From contig NZ_AP019308.1 of the NCBI RefSeq assembly GCF_003945345.1, positions 6,266,001 through 6,330,000 on the forward strand: a stretch of 64,000 nucleotides of DNA, written 5' to 3'. This DNA comes from Paenibacillus baekrokdamisoli (GTDB lineage Bacteria > Bacillota > Bacilli > Paenibacillales > Paenibacillaceae). Shown here one piece after another: positions 42,701 through 50,346 of this stretch. Made by a program: the position numbers and the translations under genes. Position 1 is the stretch's first letter. Each line of letters begins with the position of its first letter. The notes below the pieces were generated by a model. That model searched no databases. It was not told the DNA's origin and was given only the letters and a program-made list of their open reading frames with translations.

Positions 42701-45109
42701 CGCAAAGCTAAGATAGAGGCACCCACTTCATTACAGGCTGCACTGAATATGCTGACTGAATTAAGCACTGCGATGGAGATGGCAGATAAGCAGACGGCTT
42801 TGAATCTAGCTTCGAAAACAGATCCTATTCTTTATTTGACTAGCAATCCAATTAAAGGAACCTTCGGATGGAATGGAACCCAACCGGGCTTGTTCTCCTC
42901 GTTGTTGTTATGGCTGGAGACAGCACCATCAAATGAAGTAGATGCCTTTAAGGTGAGTCTCAATTCTATCGCACAAGAGGGCCAAGGACCCTATGTGAAG
43001 GAATATGCCTTGCTGTTATTAGCGGTACTCAATGATGCTCCAAATCTGGTTAAGAATCCATCTTTTGAAATCGGGAAAGCGGGCGATCCGAACGAAGCAA
43101 GGAACTGGAGCCATTGGCAGAATGAAGCAGAGGGCTCATTCATCAGAACTTCAGAATTAAGCCATTCTGGCAGCCAAAGTATTGAAGTCAACAGTGTAGC
43201 TGCAGTTGGAGGACTTGCCCAGAATATCCCCATTACACAACCTGGCAAGTATGGAGCGCTTCTGCGTTTTTATGTGCCAGAGGATTCCGTGACCAAAGGG
43301 ACCATTCAGTGGTATATCAACTTACGTGACAAAAACAACAATATTATAGATAGTGTGATTACGAATTATATGCCGACCTATGCAAACAAGGGTAAATGGG
43401 TGACGATGGAGGCCATCTTCAATGCTCCTGCATCCACTGTGACTGCTGAGTATGGTCCTCCGATATGGGGCTTGAAGTCCGGAGATAAACTCTATATGGA
43501 TGACATGGCTTTGTATTTGTTGGACAGTTCAGTGATCAAACCCATACAGGTAACTTCTGTAGAAGCAGAGCTAGGTGCTATTAAAGTTGGATTTGATTCG
43601 CCGTTAATGTCCGAACCTATGCTGGCGGATTTTAAAGTTACGCAAATGCAGAAAAGTATGATCGAAGGGAAGGCTGTTCTATCCTCGGTTAAGGATATTA
43701 CGCCGAGTGCTATTTCATGGGATGAATTAACCCAAACGGCAAGGCTGACCATCCCCGTACCTGTCTCGGCCTATTTGGAGCAAAGCATTATTTATAGTGT
43801 TTCCTATCAGAATCGTACGGCATTACTCTCTAATGCAGTAGAGCTGGAATCTGCAGCTCATTTAACCAATCTGCTGCAGAATCCATCTTTCGAAATAGCT
43901 GATGGGACATGGTGGTTGTGGAAGGAAGGGACAAACGGTAATTTAAGCCGAAGCAATACTGTAAAGAGAACGGGTGATTACAGTCTTAAGCTTGAAGGGG
44001 TTGCCAGCGTAGGCGGACCGATTCAGACGGTAACCGTTGCTCCTGGTTTATATGAAGCAGTAGCCTACTATTATACGCCTGCTGGTTCCACGACCGGAGC
44101 AACGATTCAGTGGGGACTTAACCTGCGGGATCAGAACAATGCAATTGTCAGCAGCGTGGTGACAGCGAAGGAGGGAGTAGCTGCAAGCAAGGGAAGCTGG
44201 AAAATGATGGAGACTATATTTGAAGTAACAGCGCCGGTGAATCAGGTGCAGCTTATTTTCCCGACATGGGATTTACAGTTGGGAGAGACGGTGTATCTGG
44301 ATGACATTGCTCTATATCGGCTGGATGCTCCAGCGTCTAAAGTTGCATCCGTGCAAGCCGGGCAGGGAGCGCTTGAAGTTGTGTTTAATCAAGCGCCAGC
44401 AACAGTGCCAGAGCTGACGAGCTTTAAGGTCGAGCAGCAATCAGGCAGCGCTGGGCTGGTGGAAGTGACTCCAACCGCAGTGGCATGGGATGAGAATACG
44501 CTAACGGCAACCTTGACGATTCCGAGGCCCTATGCTGCTTCAGTGGAGAAAAGTATCGTATATCGAGTCTCCTATGAAGGTGGAGCCTATATTGAAGCAG
44601 CTCCGTATGTTGTAGAAGCTGCAACGAATCTATCAAATCTGGTGCTGAATCCCTCCTTTGAAAATGGTGATGCACCATGGTGGCTCTGGAAGGAAGGGGC
44701 AAACGGAACAATAAGCCGCAGCGGCACTGTTACGAGAACGGGCGACTTTAGTCTGGAACTTGATGGAGTTTCCCTCGTGGGCGGACCGATTCAAACGGTA
44801 GCTGTCGAGCCAGGTGTATATGAAGCGGTATTCTACTATTATACGCCTGCAGGTTCGACCACCGGAGCTGCGATTCAGTGGGGCCACAACTTGCGGGATC
44901 AGAACGGTGCAATTGTCAGCAGCGTGGTGACTGAGAAAGAATCTGTAGCCACTAGCAACGGCAGTTGGAAGAGGATGGAGCTTGAGTTTGAAGTAACTGC
45001 GCCGGTTACCCAGGTGCAGCTTAGTTTCCCGACATGGGATTTGCTAGCTGGAGAGAAATTATATCTGGATGATGTCGCATTATATAAGTTGTCGGTACCA
45101 GCGGAATAG
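39758..45109 (+). CDS. Cell-surface DUF4838 protein with three SLH domains and three C-terminal carbohydrate-binding modules
   Basis: A 1783-residue protein. The signal peptide is at ~7-30 (ISILLIICLLSFSFSSLCG). Three S-layer homology domains lie at ~55-105, 111-165 and 171-225 (each with W-A/S..I..L...G...GY..G.F.P...ITRAE), anchoring to wall polymer. A repetitive beta region is at ~235-440 (ITLRNFNIQGDLILAEGIG). DUF4838 spans ~450-1090, parallel in sequence to the preceding gene. Three modules beginning N-PSFE occur near 1095, 1372 and 1628, separated by Ig-like spacers. The last two repeat at 256 residues (768 bases). ATG 39758 lies ten bases after AAAGGGGG. A wall-bound enzyme capturing polymer next to the importer is the likely role. 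Confidence 0.85.
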   Translation: MITSRKARISILLIICLLSFSFSSLCGAASVAGVNTVELSDSKASDSKASGSVSDIRGNWAERTLLEWLDRGWISGYLNGKFEPNRIVTRGEGFALINRSFGFTEKAELQFSDLSATDWEYDEVAKAVKAGYIKGYGNNSIGSKNHVNRQEAALMIARLLHMDETLADSSISFTDHAKIASWSKSAIQSLVAKGIVKGYLDGSFKPEASITRAEMVVMLDRALKVSAGVQQTTTYDKAGVYGTAEKLTTINGNVVVNKPGITLRNFNIQGDLILAEGIGEGDVSLINVSVKGETSIQGGGVNSIHVVDCTLVHVSVNKSASPVRIVVEGTTSVEDIAILSSALLEELNLTGKGFQNVQVSDKLPPHSSISLTGQFDEVSISAKDIDVHVQTGSRIIRLILNAVVKVYGQGVIQSATISEAAKGSTFERQPESQTGGMTGVTGTNIVNSPNSLTIVDSGAAAATILVSETADKQTLEAADLLVNYIKKSTSAELKIYTIGDVGIPSGGTHIYVGAIAPGSESSVNSQLLNLGADGFVIYPQLSNNSISIKGPSSWGTEFGVIEFLERYVGVRWLLPGPDGEDVPQASKLVIPLSSVRDQPSFISRKFFGTESPATNVEWTKLNRMHDTIRFHHNLNVLFNPAENSDHPEYYPGGVVPATIHGWQPCMNDTTAAAAIVKINAYFAAHPGEISYSLGINDNSNFCEANPSDPHYPNPPALNSLGYLDMSNVYYAWVNKIVEGVLKQYPDKYFGLLAYWNVYDPPTDPDLKLNPRVIPYITDDRLSWNDEAKAEEGHRLTEDWSKKATGLAFYEYLYGFPYGVPRFYPNVMAKNYQYSLANNVVAHVAELFPNFGEGPKPWLSAKLQWNPNQDVDALLNDWYVRAVGQEAAPYLKEYYDHWEQFWSERIFKSEWYLNWANSPNRNNFMNLYDYIYLAEVTDEDLSLSRNLMEQVVKHAGTKAQITRAEKLLDTFEYYEASSLGYMRKAKIEAPTSLQAALNMLTELSTAMEMADKQTALNLASKTDPILYLTSNPIKGTFGWNGTQPGLFSSLLLWLETAPSNEVDAFKVSLNSIAQEGQGPYVKEYALLLLAVLNDAPNLVKNPSFEIGKAGDPNEARNWSHWQNEAEGSFIRTSELSHSGSQSIEVNSVAAVGGLAQNIPITQPGKYGALLRFYVPEDSVTKGTIQWYINLRDKNNNIIDSVITNYMPTYANKGKWVTMEAIFNAPASTVTAEYGPPIWGLKSGDKLYMDDMALYLLDSSVIKPIQVTSVEAELGAIKVGFDSPLMSEPMLADFKVTQMQKSMIEGKAVLSSVKDITPSAISWDELTQTARLTIPVPVSAYLEQSIIYSVSYQNRTALLSNAVELESAAHLTNLLQNPSFEIADGTWWLWKEGTNGNLSRSNTVKRTGDYSLKLEGVASVGGPIQTVTVAPGLYEAVAYYYTPAGSTTGATIQWGLNLRDQNNAIVSSVVTAKEGVAASKGSWKMMETIFEVTAPVNQVQLIFPTWDLQLGETVYLDDIALYRLDAPASKVASVQAGQGALEVVFNQAPATVPELTSFKVEQQSGSAGLVEVTPTAVAWDENTLTATLTIPRPYAASVEKSIVYRVSYEGGAYIEAAPYVVEAATNLSNLVLNPSFENGDAPWWLWKEGANGTISRSGTVTRTGDFSLELDGVSLVGGPIQTVAVEPGVYEAVFYYYTPAGSTTGAAIQWGHNLRDQNGAIVSSVVTEKESVATSNGSWKRMELEFEVTAPVTQVQLSFPTWDLLAGEKLYLDDVALYKLSVPAE
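43873..45090 (+). repeat. 768-base tandem coding repeat inside the SLH protein
   Basis: The stretch with TTATACGCCTGC (44071) and GCAATTGTCAGCAGCGTGGT recurs 768 bases later (44839), in frame. Each unit encodes one N-PSFE carbohydrate-binding module plus an Ig-like spacer, the last unit lacking the spacer. The high DNA similarity points to a fairly recent duplication or ongoing gene conversion. Confidence 0.8.
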
Positions 45110-45121
45110 CTCAGGCAGGGT

Positions 45122-45160
45122 TCTGTACAGAGGGTGATTATGAATCATCCTCTATACAGA
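45122..45160 (+). terminator. Hairpin after the SLH gene
   Basis: TCTGTACAGAGGGTGAT (45122-45138) pairs with ATCATCCTCTATACAGA (45144-45160) at 15 of 17 positions with a 5-base loop. No T-run follows, so it may be a partial terminator or mRNA 3'-end stabiliser. Confidence 0.55.
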
Positions 45161-45221
45161 CATTGGACAGATCAAAGAATCAAACAATGGATGTAACATA
45201 AGTCTCGTCATATCTTATTTT

Positions 45222-45254
45222 TTCACTAATGTAAAACTATTTCACAAATACAAA
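45222..45254 (+). promoter_or_regulatory. Paired IclR-type boxes upstream of the catabolic operon
   Basis: TTCACTAATGTAAA (45222-45235) and TTCACAAATACAAA (45241-45254) begin 19 bases apart, the second 21 bases before the -35. The arrangement is identical to the DUF4838 promoter at 37.2 kb. The right half-sites are weaker (TAAA, CAAA) than in the symmetric operators. Confidence 0.6.
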
Positions 45255-45261
45255 ATAGTTA

Positions 45262-45290
45262 TTGACATCAATCAATCTAAGAGGTAATAT
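45262..45290 (+). promoter_or_regulatory. Near-consensus sigma-A promoter of the catabolic operon
   Basis: TTGACA (45262-45267), a 17-base spacer and TAATAT (45285-45290). The predicted start is near 45297, giving a ~118-base leader that contains the symmetric operator. Confidence 0.8.
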
Positions 45291-45312
45291 CAATTTGACA
45301 ATACGTGAAAAC

Positions 45313-45330
45313 AATTCATATCCGTGAATT
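45313..45330 (+). promoter_or_regulatory. Symmetric IclR-type operator in the operon leader
   Basis: AATTCATATCCGTGAATT has arms AATTCA/TGAATT around six bases and lies ~16-33 bases after the predicted start. Its position suits repression, in contrast to the upstream pair. Confidence 0.65.
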
Positions 45331-45414
45331 AATAATTAATATGCGGGTTGCTACAAAGCAATTGTGAATTGTATAGCGGACAGATCAAACATATTAATTT
45401 CGGGGGGCGTCTAA

Positions 45415-46890
45415 ATGAAAGTGTCTATGAACAAAGCCTTAGGCATGTTAGTAAGTGTGGCTATGATGTTTACAATCGTAATCGGTTGTAGCAGCAGCAA
45501 GGAGACTGGAGAACAAACAACTAAGCCATCCAATAGTGACTCTCCGTCCACCTCGACAAGTAAAGATGCCGATGTATATCCTGAGAATGGATTGTCCAAA
45601 ACCGAAAAGGTAACCATCAGATTCGGTTACTGGGAAAACGGATATGGTCGTGAATGGGTGGATCATGCAATTGCAAAATTCACAGAAAAATATCCGAATG
45701 TAAAATTTGATGTCACTTATTCTCCTAAGATTATGGATCTGATCAGTACAAAAATTGCTGCTAAAGATGATAATGACATGTTTGACATTATTTCACCAGC
45801 ATTTAATACAAAAGATGAGAAGGTTCAAGTCATTAAAGCAGGATTGTTTGAAGAGATGACAGATTTATGGAATCGTGTGCTGCCTGATTCGAATGGTAAG
45901 ACTTTCCGCAATCTTGTTAATGAAGGGACATTTGAGTTCGCGGAACAATATGATGGGAAGTTTTACGAACTTCCGATGGGCGGATCTACAGTGGGCCTAT
46001 TCTATGACAAAGCGCTGTTTGAGAAAAATGGATGGAATCAAAATCCTAAAACTTGGGAAGAATTTCTTCAATTAATGGCAGATATTAAGGCTAAAGGAAT
46101 TATCCCAATTACATATCCTGGTGTACATCCTACGTATCTATCATTCGCATTTGGAATCAAACAGTTTGAGATTGCAGAGAAAAACGGTAATTTAGAAGAG
46201 TTTACTAAAAGATTCCGGAAGAGCGAAGAGCCGATTTATACTTCAGTAGAAAATAAGGAAATTTGGAAGCGTATTTATGAGATGGGTAAACTAGGTTACT
46301 TCCCTCCTGGAGTAGCTGCACTGAATCATACACAATCCCAAATGCAGTTGCTGCAGCACAAGGCAGCACTTGGAGCAACAGGGGATTGGGTACAGAATGA
46401 GATGAAAGATTCCATTCCAGATGGTTTCAAGTGGGGCTTCATGGCAATTCCGTTCAGCAGCACAGCGGGAGATACGATATGGATTGAGAATTACATTGGA
46501 GCCGGCGGCATTATGATCTGGAAAAATAAAAGTGACCTGATTAAGAATTGGGCCAAAGAATTCAATTTGTTTCTATTGAGTAATGATATCCAGGCCTATA
46601 ATAATAAGTTTGCCGGGATTTATCCAATTCGTAAGGACTTCCTTGACAATCCGGACAATATTAAAGAATTGCAAGATGCACCGAGAGCGATTATGGAATT
46701 CTCCAAGAACAACAAGGTGAAATTAGGTTTGACGATGAAAGAAGTTCTTATTACCGGCCCTATTGCTGCCCAAGCCGATAAGATGGCGACAGAAATGATC
46801 AATGAAGTAACATCTGGCAAGAAGGATCCTATGCCAATATTGGAAGCGGCGGAGAAGTTAGTAGAGAAGGCCATTAAAGAAAAGAAATAA
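45415..46890 (+). CDS. Solute-binding lipoprotein of the catabolic operon importer
   Basis: A 491-residue protein. The signal ends in lipobox IVIGC (~25), then a Ser/Thr-rich linker. The domain has VTIRFGYWENGYGREWVDHA, NDMFDIISPAFNTKDEK, LPMGGSTVGLFYDKALFEKN and ALGATGDWVQNEM, typical of CUT1 sugar-binding proteins. The start ATG has GGGGGGCG upstream. It is the first gene of the long operon, separated from its permeases by a perfect hairpin, a common way to keep binding-protein mRNA more abundant. The ligand should be the substrate of the downstream pathway. Confidence 0.92.
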   Translation: MKVSMNKALGMLVSVAMMFTIVIGCSSSKETGEQTTKPSNSDSPSTSTSKDADVYPENGLSKTEKVTIRFGYWENGYGREWVDHAIAKFTEKYPNVKFDVTYSPKIMDLISTKIAAKDDNDMFDIISPAFNTKDEKVQVIKAGLFEEMTDLWNRVLPDSNGKTFRNLVNEGTFEFAEQYDGKFYELPMGGSTVGLFYDKALFEKNGWNQNPKTWEEFLQLMADIKAKGIIPITYPGVHPTYLSFAFGIKQFEIAEKNGNLEEFTKRFRKSEEPIYTSVENKEIWKRIYEMGKLGYFPPGVAALNHTQSQMQLLQHKAALGATGDWVQNEMKDSIPDGFKWGFMAIPFSSTAGDTIWIENYIGAGGIMIWKNKSDLIKNWAKEFNLFLLSNDIQAYNNKFAGIYPIRKDFLDNPDNIKELQDAPRAIMEFSKNNKVKLGLTMKEVLITGPIAAQADKMATEMINEVTSGKKDPMPILEAAEKLVEKAIKEKK

Positions 46891-46906
46891 TAACCACAAC
46901 CATAAT

Positions 46907-46942
46907 CGAGAGGGAAGGAATCAGGATATTCCTTCCCTCTCG
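46907..46942 (+). promoter_or_regulatory. Intercistronic mRNA hairpin
   Basis: CGAGAGGGAAGGAA and TTCCTTCCCTCTCG form a perfect 14-bp stem with an 8-base loop, and no T-run follows. The position after the binding-protein gene fits partial attenuation or protection of the upstream mRNA, giving more binding protein than permease. Confidence 0.7.
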
Positions 46943-46975
46943 TATTAATGGAACAATCTGAAAGGAGATTTGACA

Positions 46976-47914
46976 ATGGCATCGCCTGAAACAACAAGCA
47001 GAGCACATAAAGGGTCTTTGATGAAGAAGAGTGATATGCAGAAGCGATTGTTTGTCCTATTCGCAGTTTGGCCCTGTTTTATTGGATATCTGCTATTTAA
47101 TCTATATCCGAATATCGTTTCCGTTTACTACTCGTTGTTGGAATGGAATGGAATTTCTGAGGCGAAGTTTGTTGGCCTTTTTAATTTCGTGTCTATGTTT
47201 AAGGATGAATATATGTGGCGTGCTCTATATCATAATTTGATATTAATTGTTACCATCCCTGTTTTAACGGTTTATATTTCACTTATTTTGGCGTATCTGC
47301 TCATAAATAAAGGTTATTTTGAAGTTAAAATATACAGGATTCTATTCTTTATTCCAAATATATTAGCCGCTATCGTTATCGCATTGCTATGGTCTTTCAT
47401 ATATGACGGAAGCTATGGCATGTTGAACGGAATACTAAAAGTGATCGGCATCGATATGAAAGAATATTATTGGCTGGGTGATGAAAGAACAGCACTTTGG
47501 GCTTTGCTGCCGCCATTAATTTGGAGCGGGGTGGGATTATATGTCGTTATTTTCATGAATGCCATGAAGAGTATTCCTCCTTCTTTATATGAAGCAGCGG
47601 TACTAGAGGGAGCAAACCATACGACGAGACTATTCAAAATTACCATCCCATTGCTCACTCCTATTATTAGGGTTGGTATTTTGTTCTTATCGCTTGGTGT
47701 GTTTAAAGGATTCGAGTTTATGCTGATTTTAACCAATGGCGGTCCGTCTGGATCGACTGAAGTTATTGGACTTTATATGTTTAGTATGGCTTTCGGCAGC
47801 ACGTCGCATAATTATGGCTATGCTTCAGCCATTGGAATGTTTCTATTCGTTATTCTTATTGTCGTGAAATTAGTTACCGACAGAATCGGATCAAAGGATA
47901 GCCTCGAATATTAA
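46976..47914 (+). CDS. Sugar ABC transporter permease (operon importer)
   Basis: A 312-residue membrane protein. ATG 46976 follows AAAGGAGA by seven bases. The frame's TTG at 46970 overlaps that site and is less likely. The first helix is LFVLFAVWPCFIGYLLFNL, the EAA loop is YEAAVLEGANHTTRLFKITI, and six helices are apparent. It pairs with the next gene. The ATPase must be supplied from elsewhere. Confidence 0.92.
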   Translation: MASPETTSRAHKGSLMKKSDMQKRLFVLFAVWPCFIGYLLFNLYPNIVSVYYSLLEWNGISEAKFVGLFNFVSMFKDEYMWRALYHNLILIVTIPVLTVYISLILAYLLINKGYFEVKIYRILFFIPNILAAIVIALLWSFIYDGSYGMLNGILKVIGIDMKEYYWLGDERTALWALLPPLIWSGVGLYVVIFMNAMKSIPPSLYEAAVLEGANHTTRLFKITIPLLTPIIRVGILFLSLGVFKGFEFMLILTNGGPSGSTEVIGLYMFSMAFGSTSHNYGYASAIGMFLFVILIVVKLVTDRIGSKDSLEY

Positions 47915-47943
47915 TTATTGCGATATTGAAAGTAGGGGACAGA

Positions 47944-48783
47944 TTGAAAGTAAATGAACGAACGATAGGTGACTATTTGTGGAGAATAATTCTGTTCATC
48001 TGGGCAATGTCCATTGTTGTACCTTTGCTGTGGGTGTTATATGAATCTTTAAAGACTAACCAGGAGTTTTTTGCTAATGTGTGGGCCCTTCCGCAGAAGT
48101 GGGCCTGGGTCAATTACAAAAAAGCATGGGTTTCATATGAGCTTGGTTCGACGATGTTGAATACTTTATACTACGTTGGCGTCAGCCTGATTGTAGGGAC
48201 ATTCCTTACGACAATTAATGCCTATGCTCTCGTCCGATTAGAGTTTCGGGGACGGAAGATGATATGGTCAATCATTATGCTTTCTTTGTTCTTGCCCGGC
48301 ATTAACGCATTGATTCCTCAATATATACTTATGCGAGACCTGCATCTGCTTAATAGTTTGACGGGACTTGTTTTATTGGATAGCTTGGGCGAGAGCGTGT
48401 TTTTTCTGATGCTGCTCGGAGGATTCATGCAGTCACTGCCTAAAGAACTAGAGGAAAGTGCGTTTATGGATGGTGCTTCGCTATTTCAAACCTTCATGCG
48501 TATTATTGTTCCATTGTCCACTCCAGGCATCGTCACAGTTGCTATATTCAAATTTCTAGGTTTATACAATAATTTTCTAGGTCCATTTATATATTTAAGC
48601 GATGAAAAGAAGCACACAATTGGGGTGAAAATGTATCACGCAAACCAGATTATGCAATATAAATCGGATCTGGTGACGTTATTCGCCGGGGTCACAATTG
48701 CTATGCTGCCAACCCTTATTCTCTATATTGTATTCCAGAAGAAAATAGCTGAAGGAGCAACATTGGGAGCGGTGAAAGGGTAG
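47944..48783 (+). CDS. Carbohydrate ABC transporter permease (operon importer)
   Basis: A 279-residue MalG-like protein. The EAA loop is LEESAFMDGASLFQTFMRII and the C-terminus is GATLGAVKG. TTG 47944 is favoured because AGGGG lies five bases upstream. The earlier TTG 47926 has no ribosome binding site. It completes the importer directly before the first catabolic gene, which starts 28 bases later. Confidence 0.9.
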   Translation: MKVNERTIGDYLWRIILFIWAMSIVVPLLWVLYESLKTNQEFFANVWALPQKWAWVNYKKAWVSYELGSTMLNTLYYVGVSLIVGTFLTTINAYALVRLEFRGRKMIWSIIMLSLFLPGINALIPQYILMRDLHLLNSLTGLVLLDSLGESVFFLMLLGGFMQSLPKELEESAFMDGASLFQTFMRIIVPLSTPGIVTVAIFKFLGLYNNFLGPFIYLSDEKKHTIGVKMYHANQIMQYKSDLVTLFAGVTIAMLPTLILYIVFQKKIAEGATLGAVKG

Positions 48784-48811
48784 CAATTTTCAATACAGGA
48801 GGCGATACGAC

Positions 48812-49570
48812 ATGAGTTCATTGCAATTGCAAGACAAGGTGATTCTTATAACAGGAGCTTTAGGTGTAGCTGGCCAAGCGGCCATTCAACTGTTCTTGGA
48901 CAAAGGCGCGACAATCGCTGCAATAGACATTAAGGAAATCGAGAGCTTTCCTGAAATATATAGCCTGACTGAGAGGTATGGAACAGATCGTTTCACTTAT
49001 ATGGAAGCCGATTGTACGAATGAAGACCAAATAAGGGATGTTACCAAACAAATCCACAGTCAATTTGGCCGATTAAATGGCTATTATCACAACGCTTATT
49101 ACCAACCTTCAAGATCTATAGCGGAAATGTCTTTGCATGAATGGGAACATTCATTAAGGGGAACGTTGACCAGCGGATTTCTCATTTGTAAATATGCTGC
49201 ACCGTACATGATTGCCTCCGGAGGGGGATCAATCGTGAATACTTCTTCCATAATGAGCTCCAGACCCAGGGTGAACAACGCGGCATATGGTTCAGCCAAA
49301 GCCGGTCTTGAGCAGCTGACGCGTATTATTGCGCTGGAATATTCCGCATATGGGATTCGAGCGAATGCCATTGTCCCGGGTGATTTTAAATCCACGCAGC
49401 AGTTAGCAGATTTGGGTCGTGAGCATATCGATGGAATGAAAATAGAGTCGTTGGTCGGTAGAAGCGGGCATCCGAATGAAATTAATGAGGTAGCCGCGTT
49501 CTTATTATCCGATTTATCTTCCTATGTAACAGGATCAATCTATCCGGTCAATGGAGGGCTTTGGATATGA
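48812..49570 (+). CDS. Short-chain dehydrogenase/reductase
   Basis: A 252-residue Rossmann protein. The nucleotide motif is TGALGVAGQA (usual TGxxxGIG altered to TGALGVAG) and the catalytic Ser is in NTSSIMSS with YGSAKAG (Tyr/Lys). The otherwise conserved NNAG block reads HNAY. A C-terminal YVTGSIYPVNGG is typical. Asp in AAIDIK after strand 2 suggests NAD(H). AGGAGGC precedes ATG 48812. Its TGA overlaps the creatininase-family gene start. It probably oxidises a hydroxyl on the imported substrate or an intermediate. Confidence 0.88.
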   Translation: MSSLQLQDKVILITGALGVAGQAAIQLFLDKGATIAAIDIKEIESFPEIYSLTERYGTDRFTYMEADCTNEDQIRDVTKQIHSQFGRLNGYYHNAYYQPSRSIAEMSLHEWEHSLRGTLTSGFLICKYAAPYMIASGGGSIVNTSSIMSSRPRVNNAAYGSAKAGLEQLTRIIALEYSAYGIRANAIVPGDFKSTQQLADLGREHIDGMKIESLVGRSGHPNEINEVAAFLLSDLSSYVTGSIYPVNGGLWI

Positions 49571-50346
49571 GAGAGTGGATGCTGCATGAATTGACACGTG
49601 AGGATATCACGAATAAGGCCCGAAGCGGTTATGCCGTAGTTGTTCCGCTTGCTGCCACTGAACAGCATGGTCCTCACTTGCCGGTATATACCGATAGCTT
49701 GATCTGTGAGCATATAACGACAGAAGCGATAAGTAAAGCGGCAGACCAGGTACCCATCTTAATGGCACCAGTGTTGACGATTGGTTGTTCCCAGCATCAT
49801 CTGTCATTCGGGGGAACATTATCCTTCACTTCATCGACGTACTTACAGGTGCTCAAGGATATAGGTGAAAGCCTTATAACAGATGGTTTTACAAAGATCA
49901 TCTTCCTCAATGCGCATGGAGGGAATGAGCCGATTATGATCCAAACAGCCAATGATCTTGCGGTTCGCCATCCGATATGGGTAGCTTCCGCTTCCTATTG
50001 GCACTTGGCTTCTGCGGCTTTGAAGGAGATGGGCGCAGCGGAAATTGGAATGGTGCCTGGGCATGCCGGTGGATTTGAAACTGCGGCGGTCTTGGCACTG
50101 GCGCCTGAGCAAGTTCGCCAGGATAGGATTCAGACGACGCATACGGAAAGGGAATGGATTACCAAAGGCAGGCCCGGAACCTTCATCGGCAAGCATCGGG
50201 AGTTAACCGGGGTGGACGGATATACGGATGCTCCTTACAAAGCAACAGCTGAAGCGGGGAGAAAGTATTTGTCCTGCATCGTAGATTGTGTTGCGGAATG
50301 GCTGATAACGACCGTGCAAGCGATGGAGAAAGGAAGTGTAGAATAA
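49567..50346 (+). CDS. Creatininase-family metal-dependent amidohydrolase
   Basis: A 259-residue protein. Metal ligands are in TEQHGPHLPVYTDS (Glu, His, Asp, ~34-47), NAHGGNEP (~117) and GHAGGFETA (Glu). The overall pattern matches creatinine amidohydrolase/FAPy deformylase/MftE-type proteins. ATG 49567 sits in the stop codon of the SDR gene (ATGA), and its stop overlaps the next start (TAATG), so three genes are translationally coupled. Family members hydrolyse cyclic amides or formamides, which suggests a nitrogen-containing or lactam intermediate. The true substrate is open. Confidence 0.88.
   Translation: MREWMLHELTREDITNKARSGYAVVVPLAATEQHGPHLPVYTDSLICEHITTEAISKAADQVPILMAPVLTIGCSQHHLSFGGTLSFTSSTYLQVLKDIGESLITDGFTKIIFLNAHGGNEPIMIQTANDLAVRHPIWVASASYWHLASAALKEMGAAEIGMVPGHAGGFETAAVLALAPEQVRQDRIQTTHTEREWITKGRPGTFIGKHRELTGVDGYTDAPYKATAEAGRKYLSCIVDCVAEWLITTVQAMEKGSVE

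Noticed and set aside
45122..45160. Strong terminator isolating the SLH gene from the importer operon
   Set aside because: The stem is good but no T-run follows. I list it only as a possible partial terminator; the separate promoter at 45262 is the firmer evidence for a new transcript.
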